A DNA stretch of 64,000 nucleotides from Ensifer sp. WSM1721 (GTDB lineage: Bacteria; Pseudomonadota; Alphaproteobacteria; Rhizobiales; Rhizobiaceae): NCBI RefSeq assembly GCF_000513895.2, contig NZ_CP165784.1:62001-126000 (forward strand), read 5' to 3'. The notes below the pieces were generated by a model that saw nothing but the letters and a program-made list of their open reading frames with translations, searched no databases and had not been told where the DNA came from. The translations under genes were made by a program, and so were the position numbers. Of the stretch, positions 9,630-17,964 are shown in pieces. Positions within the stretch are counted from its first letter, which is position 1. Each line of letters opens with the position of its first letter.

Positions 9630-10457
9630 TTGCACAACGCAGCAAACAACAACGCTGTGGGGACCGTCGGGTTCGCCCGCGTTCTCGCCGGAGCGCAGTC
9701 ATTTCATGATAGCGGCATAGCCAACCTTAACACCACTTATCGGGGGCAAATCTTCCTAGCCGACGGAACCGTCCGCAACGCGATCATCAAAGACGTTCCG
9801 CTTCGTGAGTTGGCAAATGAGGTTATGGTGGCTGCGGTTGCGGCCCCTCTCCGATTGCCGGTCCCGGAGGCGTACTTGGCTTTTGTCCCAACTGGAATGT
9901 TGCCTATCGTCGATGCGCCAGCAATTGAAGGCGGAAACCTGATGTTTGCAAGCTGCGACGTCCAGGTACCGTCGGTGGCCACGGTTGTAAAGCCGCACAG
10001 TTTTAGCGCTGCGGCTGTTAGGAAGATCCTCGATGCCTTGTTGAAGAAGAACCTCACCGGTCTCTTTGAATTCGACACTTGGAGCGCCAATGTCGATCGC
10101 CATCTCGGCAATCTGCTGCTTTCAGGCAGTGGAGACTTCTGGATGATCGACCATGGCCGTTGCTTTTCCGGCCCCAATTGGCAACGGGAAGACCTGGACC
10201 CGCACGCGGACTATGCCAACGTGCTGGCCGCGATGCTCAGGCCGCTGCTATCTCCTGAGGAGCTAGATGAGTTGGTGGCTTCGATCGGTCAGCTTTGTGA
10301 AGCAGTGGGGCGCGTCGATTTGCGCAAAACCGGCGAAGGTAGCTTGGTCCCTCGCCTACTGGGCGAGGAAGATTTCGACGCAGTTCTGGCATTTCTTGGC
10401 GTCCGTGCTAAGAGCGCGCCCAGCATCACCGCTAAGCACCTTGGCAGGCTCGCATGA
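9630..10457 (+). CDS. HipA-like kinase-domain protein
   Basis: This protein of about 275 residues has the catalytic core of HipA-like (HipA_2 / PI3-4-kinase-related) kinases: WSANVDRHLGNLLL supplies the catalytic Asp and the metal-binding Asn, and FWMIDHGRCFSG supplies the second metal-binding Asp. A basic segment (TVRNAIIKDVP) with a lysine suited to nucleotide binding lies near residue 45. The TTG at 9630 is preferred because GGGAGG lies 11 bases upstream; the frame is open further up (ATG at 9590). Its stop overlaps the ATG of the next gene, so the two are translationally coupled. HipA kinases are toxins in persistence modules. No HipB-like DNA-binding partner is seen here, so the neutraliser, if any, must be the partner gene. 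Confidence 0.75.
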   Translation: MHNAANNNAVGTVGFARVLAGAQSFHDSGIANLNTTYRGQIFLADGTVRNAIIKDVPLRELANEVMVAAVAAPLRLPVPEAYLAFVPTGMLPIVDAPAIEGGNLMFASCDVQVPSVATVVKPHSFSAAAVRKILDALLKKNLTGLFEFDTWSANVDRHLGNLLLSGSGDFWMIDHGRCFSGPNWQREDLDPHADYANVLAAMLRPLLSPEELDELVASIGQLCEAVGRVDLRKTGEGSLVPRLLGEEDFDAVLAFLGVRAKSAPSITAKHLGRLA

Positions 10458-11389
10458 TCAAACTTGACCAAAGCGTGTTCCCAGCGCCCGAGCACGGTTT
10501 CGTTCGCGCCTTGCGGACACCCATCCTCTACCGACCCTTGCTTGGATCACCTGAGCAATTCGTCGTTGGAGTCGTGGCGTTTGACGGTGCCCAAGCGCAT
10601 CTTGAGAGAGCAAATCGCCTCGACAGGTTGGAGTGCTTCTACGGCGGACAAGCTGTTGGCGCGATACTCGCAATCGACATTTCCCTGGATGAACTCGAGG
10701 CGGACGTTGCAGTCAATCCAAACGGCCCGGCGTCCGATCGCCGATTGAGCATGTCAGGTTTGACCCTTGGCCCTTCGCACGAAGCCGAAGGTCCATCGCT
10801 CGACATCATTGCGAGCTCATGGCTGGCTGGGATGTCGTCGCTGTACGACTTGGCACCGAGAGAAAAAGTTGCTGTCGCGTATGATCACGAGCCAACGTTG
10901 CTTGAGAACGACGAGATTGCGCCGGACAAAGCCAGCGATCGCCTCGGCGGTTTGTTGTTGAAGTACGTTGTAGAACGTAACCCGAGGCTGAAGACTGCGT
11001 TTAGTCGCGACATTCTTACAAACGCACGCCGTCGGCGGGGAAATGCCCACGGTGTTCATATAGATTTCTCGGGGTCGAAGCTTGTCGCGAACTTCGCTGT
11101 ACTTTCTCCAAATGGTTACACTGCCTCGATCGACAGGATAAAGCGCCGCATGTGGGACCTCAAAGTCGCTCGAGACGATGAGCGCGTTGGCCTTCTACGT
11201 CGAGAGCATGAAATGCTCGTTCAACATCCCTCTGCCAAAGACCCACAACTCAGCCAGCGGCAAGTCGATAAAATACTCGAAAGCGTACAGGAACTACAGC
11301 GCCAAGCGGATCAGGAAGAAATTCGTTTTCGACCGATGCTTTCGATTGCACAGATTGGGGAGCATCTTCTGCAACGAGAAGCAGCTTAG
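10454..11389 (+). CDS. uncharacterised partner of the HipA-like kinase (possibly DUF3037-like)
   Basis: This 311-residue cytoplasmic protein has no membrane segment and no catalytic motif that I recognise. The N-terminal part (ILYRPLLGSPEQFVVGVVAFDG, about residues 24-45) is reminiscent of DUF3037 proteins, which often neighbour HipA-like kinases, but the resemblance is weak. The C-terminal third is charged and probably helical (about 245-300). It overlaps the kinase gene by four bases, which implies linked dosage and probably physical interaction. It could be an antitoxin, a substrate adaptor or a substrate of the kinase; the sequence does not decide. Confidence 0.6.
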   Translation: MIKLDQSVFPAPEHGFVRALRTPILYRPLLGSPEQFVVGVVAFDGAQAHLERANRLDRLECFYGGQAVGAILAIDISLDELEADVAVNPNGPASDRRLSMSGLTLGPSHEAEGPSLDIIASSWLAGMSSLYDLAPREKVAVAYDHEPTLLENDEIAPDKASDRLGGLLLKYVVERNPRLKTAFSRDILTNARRRRGNAHGVHIDFSGSKLVANFAVLSPNGYTASIDRIKRRMWDLKVARDDERVGLLRREHEMLVQHPSAKDPQLSQRQVDKILESVQELQRQADQEEIRFRPMLSIAQIGEHLLQREAA

Positions 11390-11564
11390 CCGTAGCCGTC
11401 GTGCTGTATCGACGGAGTGCTCAATAGCAACCCTGCCGCTTGGTAACGAGCCATTATTGATTGGGGATTGCCTGAATGTGCAACTGGATGCAATGCCTTC
11501 GGAGAAGGCTCGAGAGGTCTCGTGCATCATCGCATCATCGATATCCATTATCAACATAGGACGA

Positions 11565-12467
11565 TCATGTCCTAAATGGTACCGCCGATTTAACGACCTC
11601 TACGTCGTCATGTTCGAGTTGAGCTCGCAGAAATAGCTCGACGCTTTGGAGTGTGATCTCCATGTCTTTGCCTGGTCCAATACGAATGCGGCTAATAGGC
11701 AAAGGAACATTTGGGCTGCCGAGTTTGATGTAAGGAACGAGGACGTTGTCCTTTGTCCGGTATTCGATATTGGTTTGTCGGGCAGGCTCGCTAATTATCA
11801 GCCGCCATTCACGTTCATCCTCAAAACTTTTGTGCTTAAATCGTGGGGCAAGTTGCAGGAGGAGCGTTTCAAATCTCTCCAACCTGTCGTCGCCGAGAAC
11901 GTCTGCAAAAAGATCGCCGTTGATTTGGTTGAAAAGATTATCGACTTCCTGCTGCAGGACTTTGCGAGTCTGGTCTTGGCCATAGATGACTTTTTGAAGC
12001 GTGGCGTTTGACGCCTTGAACTGTTGACGCAGGCGGCTGGCGTAAAATTCTATCGCAATACCCTGCGTTCCACCGGTGTAGCCACGCCACTGGCCAAGGC
12101 TATCGTCTTGTTCGCAAAAGCAGCACGCGTAGGCAGAGGGAATGCCTCTGTCTTTGATGCGCTTCTTTACGGCAGCAAACAGCTTGGTGTCATCTATCAT
12201 TTTACTAGAGGATGCGCGCTCATCCAGAAACCTCGTGGCCTCGGAGAGACCGTAGTCCATCTCTTTCTTATCGTTCAAAAAACGGATGTTCGAAACCCAC
12301 AATTGATTGTTTGCGACAATGGAACGGAAGCCTTCAAGCGTCGTATAGTGTGTGATAGTCCGAAGGCTCTCTAGACCGCGCTGAAACGCTTCTTGCAGTT
12401 TCGCCCTTATCCGGCTTTTGTCGAGAATTTGCTGTTCTGTTTCGGATGCTTTTTTCTTTTGCGCCAT
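11565..12467 (-). CDS. DUF2971 domain protein
   Basis: This protein of about 300 residues has the DUF2971 pattern: HYTTLEGFRSIVANNQLWVSN, then FLNDKKEMDYGL, then ACCFCEQDDSLGQWRGY, and C-terminal FEDEREWRLI. The domain is of unknown biochemical function and is frequent in mobile and defence-rich regions. The ATG at 12467 is chosen because GGAG sits 6 bases upstream; an in-frame start at 12557 has no such support. It lies 102 bp downstream of the predicted nuclease gene on the same strand, so the two may be co-transcribed. The local sequence is visibly more AT-rich than the flanking genes, which suggests acquisition. Confidence 0.75.
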   Translation of the reverse strand: MAQKKKASETEQQILDKSRIRAKLQEAFQRGLESLRTITHYTTLEGFRSIVANNQLWVSNIRFLNDKKEMDYGLSEATRFLDERASSSKMIDDTKLFAAVKKRIKDRGIPSAYACCFCEQDDSLGQWRGYTGGTQGIAIEFYASRLRQQFKASNATLQKVIYGQDQTRKVLQQEVDNLFNQINGDLFADVLGDDRLERFETLLLQLAPRFKHKSFEDEREWRLIISEPARQTNIEYRTKDNVLVPYIKLGSPNVPLPISRIRIGPGKDMEITLQSVELFLRAQLEHDDVEVVKSAVPFRT

Positions 12468-12569
12468 TGCCAGCTCCATACAACTCATGCAGTTTACAGA
12501 CCACGATGCCCTGTCCCTGGCCAAAGGCTGCGCAGCGTCGGCCGTGAACAGGCTCAACGACCATTCGGG

Positions 12570-13574
12570 CTATAACCAACTCTTGCCAAGTACGACTGCG
12601 ATGCCGTCGAGCCCGATCTTGCGGCCCGGGGCCTGTTCGGGAGGCTTGTATTTCAAGGCGCGCTCTAGGATCCTTCGAGCAAAGTCGGGGTCGTCTGCCC
12701 CACGGTCGTCGCGCATCCAGGCAGATGGGTGTTCTAGATCCAGTCCGATCCAGAGATCCATTCCTGGGACCTCTCTAAGGAATAGCCCATCCTTTTCATC
12801 AGGACGGTCGAGCACCGCTGGATTGTCATACCGAAGGAAATCGGTGACCGTCCGATAGTAGCTCATGATGAAGTCAGGTTCAGGAAGTTCCAGCGGCTCG
12901 GCGGTTTCGCTCGAGCCTGTCGGGTCTATCCATTCGTGGACCAGGTTGCGTGCACTGCCGCTGAAACTTGCAAACGACGCGTAGCGCGCATTGGGCGCCA
13001 CGCCGTTGATTGTGCTGATCTGGCGCGTTTGTTCCTTTGCCGAAATCCGCTGGTCGTCGGTAATGGAGGTCGTTCGGCCCTTGGCCTCGCAGACCAACCA
13101 GTCCCCCGAAACGGCACGACCAATCAGGTCGGGCCTGCTTTTCGTTCCCTGTGTCGTCGTGACCGCGACCGTGTGTCCATGGGCATTATTAATCTTGCTA
13201 TAAACGTCGAGATGAAGGACCCAAGGGACCGAAAGAAGGTCTTCTGCTGTCAGCTTGGCCATGATCAGCCCCAGAAAGTAGGTCACGGCGCCTTTTTCCG
13301 AGCCGTCAAGCGAATTGAAAGCCGATGTGGCGCGGAAGCGCATTGTGCCTTCAGATAGGTGCGTCTGGATATTGGCTCGCGCCATCGCGCACCGCCAGAC
13401 AATTTCCATTAGAGACGCCGGGCCGAACCGGACGACGTCGAACCAAGACCGACGGCCAATCGTGATCGCTCCCCAGAGCATCGATGCCCAGTCGACATCG
13501 ACATTGTGATAGGTGCCGGGCGTGATGTGGTTGGCAGCGTTAATGACGCGTCGCCTTTGACGAATGATGGGCAT
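12570..13574 (-). CDS. predicted PD-(D/E)XK nuclease
   Basis: This 334-residue protein of no recognised family contains a restriction-endonuclease-like core: SRPDLIG (Asp149) then a beta strand ending in WLVCEAKGRT (Glu163-x-Lys165), with a possible helix-1 acidic residue at Glu93. The D-(X)n-ExK spacing and the surrounding hydrophobic strands fit the PD-(D/E)XK fold, which in bacteria is found in restriction, repair and anti-phage nucleases. No helicase, methylase or specificity domain is fused or adjacent. The start at 13574 (MPIIRQRRR) is preferred over the upstream 13601. It probably forms a two-gene unit with the downstream DUF2971 gene. The nuclease assignment is by motif only. Confidence 0.6.
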   Translation of the reverse strand: MPIIRQRRRVINAANHITPGTYHNVDVDWASMLWGAITIGRRSWFDVVRFGPASLMEIVWRCAMARANIQTHLSEGTMRFRATSAFNSLDGSEKGAVTYFLGLIMAKLTAEDLLSVPWVLHLDVYSKINNAHGHTVAVTTTQGTKSRPDLIGRAVSGDWLVCEAKGRTTSITDDQRISAKEQTRQISTINGVAPNARYASFASFSGSARNLVHEWIDPTGSSETAEPLELPEPDFIMSYYRTVTDFLRYDNPAVLDRPDEKDGLFLREVPGMDLWIGLDLEHPSAWMRDDRGADDPDFARRILERALKYKPPEQAPGRKIGLDGIAVVLGKSWL

Positions 13575-13828
13575 AAATGTCTCTCTGCGCTCATCACGCA
13601 TTTAGCTGCGAATTCTTAACTCCAGGTTGTTTGTCCAGCCGGTTGGTCGGTTTGCCTGTTCGGAGAAACGGAGCTCGGCTTAGTGCGTGCCGTGCGCCGA
13701 CCATCAAGGTTGTGGCACTGATGCTAGCACCGCAACGAATGGTCGACGCCGGAGACGAAGCCTCGACGCGAAAAGCGGAGTTTGAGTTTAGGTGTTTCCA
13801 ATGGGCTCGGTCTGAGCAATGGTGGGAC

Positions 13829-14072
13829 GCGTCGATCACCAGGCTCGCGGATACGTTCCAGATGATGCTAACCGGCATGAAGAAGCACGTCCCGGTTCTC
13901 GAGCGGGCGGGGCTCGTCGTCACGCAGAAGGTCGGGCGGGTGAGAACCTGCAAGCTTGGGAAACGCGAGCTCCAGGCGGAGGCCCAGTGGATCGAGGCGC
14001 ATCGCAAGCTCTTTGAGGCCCGCTTCGAAGCATTGGACGAAATCATCAGCGAAATGAAGCAGGAGGGAAGCG
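13829..14072 (+). pseudogene. ArsR-type HTH regulator, 5'-truncated
   Basis: The segment encodes the second half of an ArsR/SmtB winged helix (about 13835-13960: LADTFQMMLTGMKKHVPVLE, then ERAGLVVTQKVGRVRTCKL) and the usual C-terminal helix. The first part of the domain, normally ADPTRR-like, is absent, and the frame runs backwards into unrelated sequence. The frame also fails to stop at the start of the next gene and continues to 14347, which suggests a small indel near the end. ArsR genes of this subtype commonly sit directly before an AHSA1/SRPBCC gene, exactly as here, so this is the remnant of its regulator. Confidence 0.7.
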
Positions 14073-14576
14073 ATGAATCAGCAAGTCGACACTGCAGGCG
14101 GCGAGCAGAGCCGCCTGTCAGTCGAGCGCAGAGGGGATCGCGAACTCGTCGTAACGCGGACGTTCAATGCGCCGCCGAGCACGGTTTACAGGGCATGGAG
14201 CCAGCCCGAGCTGTTCCAGCGCTGGTGGGTGCCGAAATCGGTATCCGGCTTGTCGCTCGTATCGTGCGATATGGACGTCCGAACCGGCGGCAAATATCGG
14301 CTGGAATTCGGCGTCGACGGTTCGGACACCATGGTCTTCTACGGTAAGTATCTCGAGGTGGTGCCGAACGAGCGCATCGTTTGGACCAACGACGAGGGCG
14401 AAGAGGGCGCGGTCACGACCGTAACCTTCGAGGACCAGGGCGGGAAGACGCTGCTGAACTTCCACGAAGTCTATCCGTCCAGGGAGGCGCTTGAGGAAGC
14501 ACTACAGGGCGGGGCGGCCGCATTGCCGGAACAGCTGGAGCAGCTCGACGAATTGCTTTCCAGCATAGGCAAGTAG
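14073..14576 (+). CDS. SRPBCC (AHSA1-like) family protein
   Basis: This 167-residue single-domain START/SRPBCC protein has the AHSA1 pattern RTFNAPPSTVYRAWSQPELFQRWWVP (residues about 29-54), followed by DVRTGGKYRLEF and VPNERIVWT. The fold binds hydrophobic ligands in a deep cavity, and its cellular role in this subfamily is not established. The ATG is preceded by GGAGG seven bases upstream. It is paired with a truncated ArsR-type regulator immediately before it, an arrangement common in soil bacteria; with the regulator broken, its expression is probably altered. Confidence 0.88.
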   Translation: MNQQVDTAGGEQSRLSVERRGDRELVVTRTFNAPPSTVYRAWSQPELFQRWWVPKSVSGLSLVSCDMDVRTGGKYRLEFGVDGSDTMVFYGKYLEVVPNERIVWTNDEGEEGAVTTVTFEDQGGKTLLNFHEVYPSREALEEALQGGAAALPEQLEQLDELLSSIGK

Positions 14577-14763
14577 CGCGGGTCGGAAATTCAGTGGCTC
14601 CACCGGCCTTTCCAGCCGGAGCGAAGGTATGTCAGTTGCGGGGGCCGAAAGGAGACGGACCGCCTTTGGAGTGCACGCGATGAAAGTTGACCTGCGTTCA
14701 CGCTAGAACAGATGGCTGGTAGTCTTGCGAACCACATCATTGGCAACGAGAGCGGGGGACCTC

Positions 14764-15336
14764 ATGGACGGGAAATCAAAGGAAGAGACGGACCTCTACG
14801 TTGCCTTCGGCCGAGCTCTCTCCATCTGGGCCTATGTTGAATGGCTGCATTGCGAGCTGTTCCGAATAATTGCCGTGGGGCATGCGGGAAACTCCCCGCT
14901 GGCGAAGGCCTATTGGGCAATCGTCTCGTTCGATGGTAAGCACAAAATGGTTAACGCCGCGCTGACCGAGGCGCTGTCGAAACACCCGACATATCTAAAC
15001 CGTTGGAAAAGCCTGAACAACCGGCTTCACGAACTAAGCAAAGCTCGCAATCGGTTGGCTCACGCCCAGATGGTAGGCTACCCAAATGAGAAGGGTGAAG
15101 AGGCGGTCGCCATGGTGACCGCGGTTTATTCGACACCGATCGGCGAGGAAAACCGCATGTCGCTTGTGCGGGTCACCGAGATCGAGCGCAGTTTCGATAA
15201 GCTTGGCACCGATCTGCTGGCTTTTCAGGAGACCTTTGTTGTGGAGCAGCTGACGAGGGCCGGGGAGCCGATGCCACGGTTCAAATATCCGGTGGAGGAC
15301 TTGCCTCCGCAAGAGCTCGGGCCTGCCCCGATCTGA
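14764..15336 (+). CDS. hypothetical protein with a HEPN-like RNxxxH motif
   Basis: This protein of 190 residues is mostly helical and cytoplasmic. No family was recognised with confidence. Helical N-terminal segments (about 11-40) are followed by a helix ending in SKARNRLAH (residues 92-100). The RNRLAH hexamer matches the Rx4H motif of HEPN ribonucleases, and its position at the end of a long helix is what that fold predicts. HEPN proteins are common RNase toxins and defence effectors. There is no adjacent MNT nucleotidyltransferase. The start at 14764 is preferred to 14725 because a GGGG-rich ribosome site precedes it. It could also be a non-catalytic helical protein. Confidence 0.55.
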   Translation: MDGKSKEETDLYVAFGRALSIWAYVEWLHCELFRIIAVGHAGNSPLAKAYWAIVSFDGKHKMVNAALTEALSKHPTYLNRWKSLNNRLHELSKARNRLAHAQMVGYPNEKGEEAVAMVTAVYSTPIGEENRMSLVRVTEIERSFDKLGTDLLAFQETFVVEQLTRAGEPMPRFKYPVEDLPPQELGPAPI

Positions 15337-15525
15337 AGCTTGTGGTGTGTGAATTCGTCGGCTAACTGATCGACATCCGCAATTGTGAATTCGGTTCCGT
15401 GCCGCACAGTCGCTGGTCTTCGTTGGGAGCGGTTGCGGGATTGGCATGCATGAGTTTGGTCCGGCGCCTGACCAATCGCAACCACCGCAATGCCAAGTGT
15501 TGCCAAAGCGGCTTTGCTAGCCTCG

Positions 15526-15555
15526 CTCTTTATAGACCAACTCTTTATAGACCAA
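15526..15555. repeat. 15-bp perfect tandem duplication
   Basis: CTCTTTATAGACCAA occurs twice head to tail with no mismatch, inside a stretch (15337-15676) that holds no supported gene. Confidence 0.9.
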
Positions 15556-15784
15556 CTCAGCCAAACCACTTCTGCCGACACAGCGATACTGCACTAGCCA
15601 TGCGTTCCGCTGCCTATCGCTTTTTCGTACCTCAAACCGTCACACAAGCTGGTGAGTCAGGCAAGAAATTCGATAGTCTGCGTTTGTCAGATCGAGCATA
15701 GAGAAGCGTCGTGGAAAAAAGGTCGGTTACCACTATTCGAATACGAAGTACGAGGGCGGCGATGTCATTTCGCCATACGACAAC

Positions 15785-16210
15785 ATGCTAGGACTTCACC
15801 CAGGTTTTCATGAGGTTGAAGACCTCATCAGATCAGCCCACCCCGACGGTACCAGAATTCGCTCAAAAGCCGTCTACCTCTGGGATGACGAGGCACGGGC
15901 TAGGAAACAATGGGCCGCTGCAGGGCGGGTGGGGAAGGCTAAGAAATACCTCTACACAGTCGAGTACGAGGACGCTGATCTACTCCATAAAGGCGACCTC
16001 AATCACTATACGGATGCTCGTGTATCTGAGGATACTGGCGCGCGGGGCGCCGCAGCCGCATCCTATTCGGCTGGTGAGTTGCATAGGGAGGAGCCGCCGC
16101 GTGTCGAGCTAATGGTTCGCTGCGCGACCGTAATCGCCGCGGAAGAGTTTACGACACCGCCGCCAGCACCGTGGACCGATGACGATTCGCCATTTCTGAA
16201 CCCGACTTAA
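15785..16210 (+). CDS. hypothetical protein, probably missing its natural start
   Basis: The annotated frame encodes 141 residues and no domain is assigned with confidence. The reading frame is open from 15677, and the upstream residues (GYHYSNTKYEGGDVISPYDN) look like genuine protein continuing into MLGLHPGFHEVEDLI, but there is no ATG, GTG or TTG in that part. The body has VEYEDADLLHKGDLNHYTDA, which recalls DUF2441-like or ADP-ribosyltransferase-like proteins at very low confidence. The C-terminus is proline-rich. The gene is therefore either started at 15785 or is a 5'-truncated copy of a longer one. The neighbours give no functional clue. Confidence 0.45.
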   Translation: MLGLHPGFHEVEDLIRSAHPDGTRIRSKAVYLWDDEARARKQWAAAGRVGKAKKYLYTVEYEDADLLHKGDLNHYTDARVSEDTGARGAAAASYSAGELHREEPPRVELMVRCATVIAAEEFTTPPPAPWTDDDSPFLNPT

Positions 16211-16599
16211 CTCCATGCAGTCGGCTCTGGGCTGTCCCATCGTAGGGGACAGCAAGGCTTGACTGAAAATTTGGATTGGGGGCAAAGCGGCCATCCGATT
16301 TTTCGCTCGCGAAGGTCAACAACGGGTTCGTATTCCCGATTCAGACTTTGCTGGAAAGGCAGGGAAGGGTAAGGGTTCCGTTCTTCACGATCCCGGTGCA
16401 CGACTAGTTGCTGTGTTGTTCACGTTCTGGGCCAACGAGATCGCATAATGTATCGACTGGAACATTCTCCGGTGAGGTGAGGAGGCGGCTGCGACTCCAC
16501 CAATCGCGTGCAACAATCACATCCACTTACGCGGAAGAGCTCTCCTCCCGAAATCTCGGCAGTGTTCGCGAGGCGCGAGGCGCCGTCTGGCCGAACGTC
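16211..16599. other. intergenic stretch without recognised content
   Basis: No frame here has coding character or recognisable motifs. It lies between the tails of two convergent genes. Confidence 0.4.
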
Positions 16600-17427
16600 T
16601 CAGAAGCCATATCGAACAAGGCACCCCATACGGTAGGGTGTCAAGGTGGTGCTGAAGAGCTGCAGCCCGAGCTGGGCGGGCGGCGACAGCCGTGCCACCT
16701 GCCCGGTGTCCCAATCCGAACGATCCTCGATGAGCTTTAGCCCCGGTACCTGCCGCTCCATCTCAGCCGGGTCGTCGAGCGCCCACTGGAGATAGGCACC
16801 GGTGGCGCGAATCGCTGGATTGAAGCGCAGCAATCGAACTGCGAAACTGCCATAGGCATCAAAGACTATCTCGCCCGAGGGGAAGTGGCCGGCGATCCGC
16901 CGCAGCACCTGCGAAACCTGGTAGTCCTTGAGATAAGGCAGAACGCCCTCGGCGATGATCATGGCCGGCCTGTCGGCGGGCAGTTTCGCAATCCACCCGC
17001 GCTCGACTATCGAGCAGGCAATCATCGTGCAGTCCGCACGGTCGGGGTAGATCTGCTGACGCAAGTTGATGACATCGGGGAAATCCAGTTCAAACCAGCG
17101 AACTCCTGGCCCGGGATCTATCCGGAAGATGCGACTGTCGAGACCGCAGCCGAGGTGGAGAACAGTCGCGTCCGGGCAGCGCCGAAGGAATGCCTCCGTC
17201 CAGCGATCAAGCATATAGGCACGCAGCGCGATGCCGATGGTCGTGTCGTGACCAACCTTAAGGTGCTGACTGTCGCAATCGATACGGTGCAATGCCTCCG
17301 CGGCGAAGCGGTCGCGAAGCAGCGAATCCGGCATGCTACTTTCGGCCGCCTTGGCTTGGAGCGTGATCAGCAGGGTTTCCCTCACGCCGGTAAGGCCGAT
17401 TTGCTCCGGTTGCATGGCTTTCTCCAA
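16600..17427 (-). CDS. SAM-dependent methyltransferase, leucine carboxyl methyltransferase family
   Basis: This 275-residue class I methyltransferase is of the LCM/PPM family (YktD or SAV2177-like in bacteria). Motif I is TVLHLGCGLDSRIFRI (about residues 92-107), followed by VRWFELDFPDVINLR, the acidic residue that binds the ribose of SAM, and MIIAEGVLPYL further on. A conserved YMLDRWTEAFLRR precedes motif I. Bacterial members methylate carboxyl or hydroxyl groups of small molecules, often in secondary metabolism. It is a single gene with long non-coding flanks on both sides. The substrate is not predictable. Confidence 0.85.
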   Translation of the reverse strand: MEKAMQPEQIGLTGVRETLLITLQAKAAESSMPDSLLRDRFAAEALHRIDCDSQHLKVGHDTTIGIALRAYMLDRWTEAFLRRCPDATVLHLGCGLDSRIFRIDPGPGVRWFELDFPDVINLRQQIYPDRADCTMIACSIVERGWIAKLPADRPAMIIAEGVLPYLKDYQVSQVLRRIAGHFPSGEIVFDAYGSFAVRLLRFNPAIRATGAYLQWALDDPAEMERQVPGLKLIEDRSDWDTGQVARLSPPAQLGLQLFSTTLTPYRMGCLVRYGF

Positions 17428-17964
17428 AGTGCCCGACAGCAGGAGGGCACTCTCTCCGCCGCGTTAACAACGATCTCCTGTCCTCGGTACCGAAAGAGCC
17501 AGGAGGATGAGGGCTGGCATGTTCCGACGTGCCGGCTCCCGCAATATGGCGCCGACACCCCCGAGACCATACAACCATGCTGTAATGCGTGTGTGGCTTT
17601 CATGGAGGGGCAAAAAGCCCTTGCGCTGTGCGCGACCGCGCTCTTGCCAATCTGGATACCAAGATATTGGAGATACGTGGCTTGCATCGTTAACCTTGTT
17701 CTTCGCGGCGCTCAGGCCGCAACTGCGGAAGTCGCTCAGCCGCGGGTCGTTCGAAGTCTTGGTGACGGCCGGTCCTTCGGAACGCGCGCAGGCCGTCTTT
17801 GCATAAATGACGCGTCGATCCCCGAGTTTTGACGAAAATGTGTAAGGCACGTCATTTTTAAAGGACAAGGCACCCGAACTAGAATATTGTGCAGTGCAGC
17901 AAACAAGAGGCAATCTTGCCGCGTAGCACCCATGATCGCCTGCTGGCGACAGCGAGGAGGCGAC
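17428..17964. other. intergenic region between divergent genes
   Basis: This 537-bp stretch separates the methyltransferase and esterase genes, which are transcribed away from each other, so promoters for both should lie here. I see no gene with protein-like composition and no convincing repeat. Confidence 0.4.
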
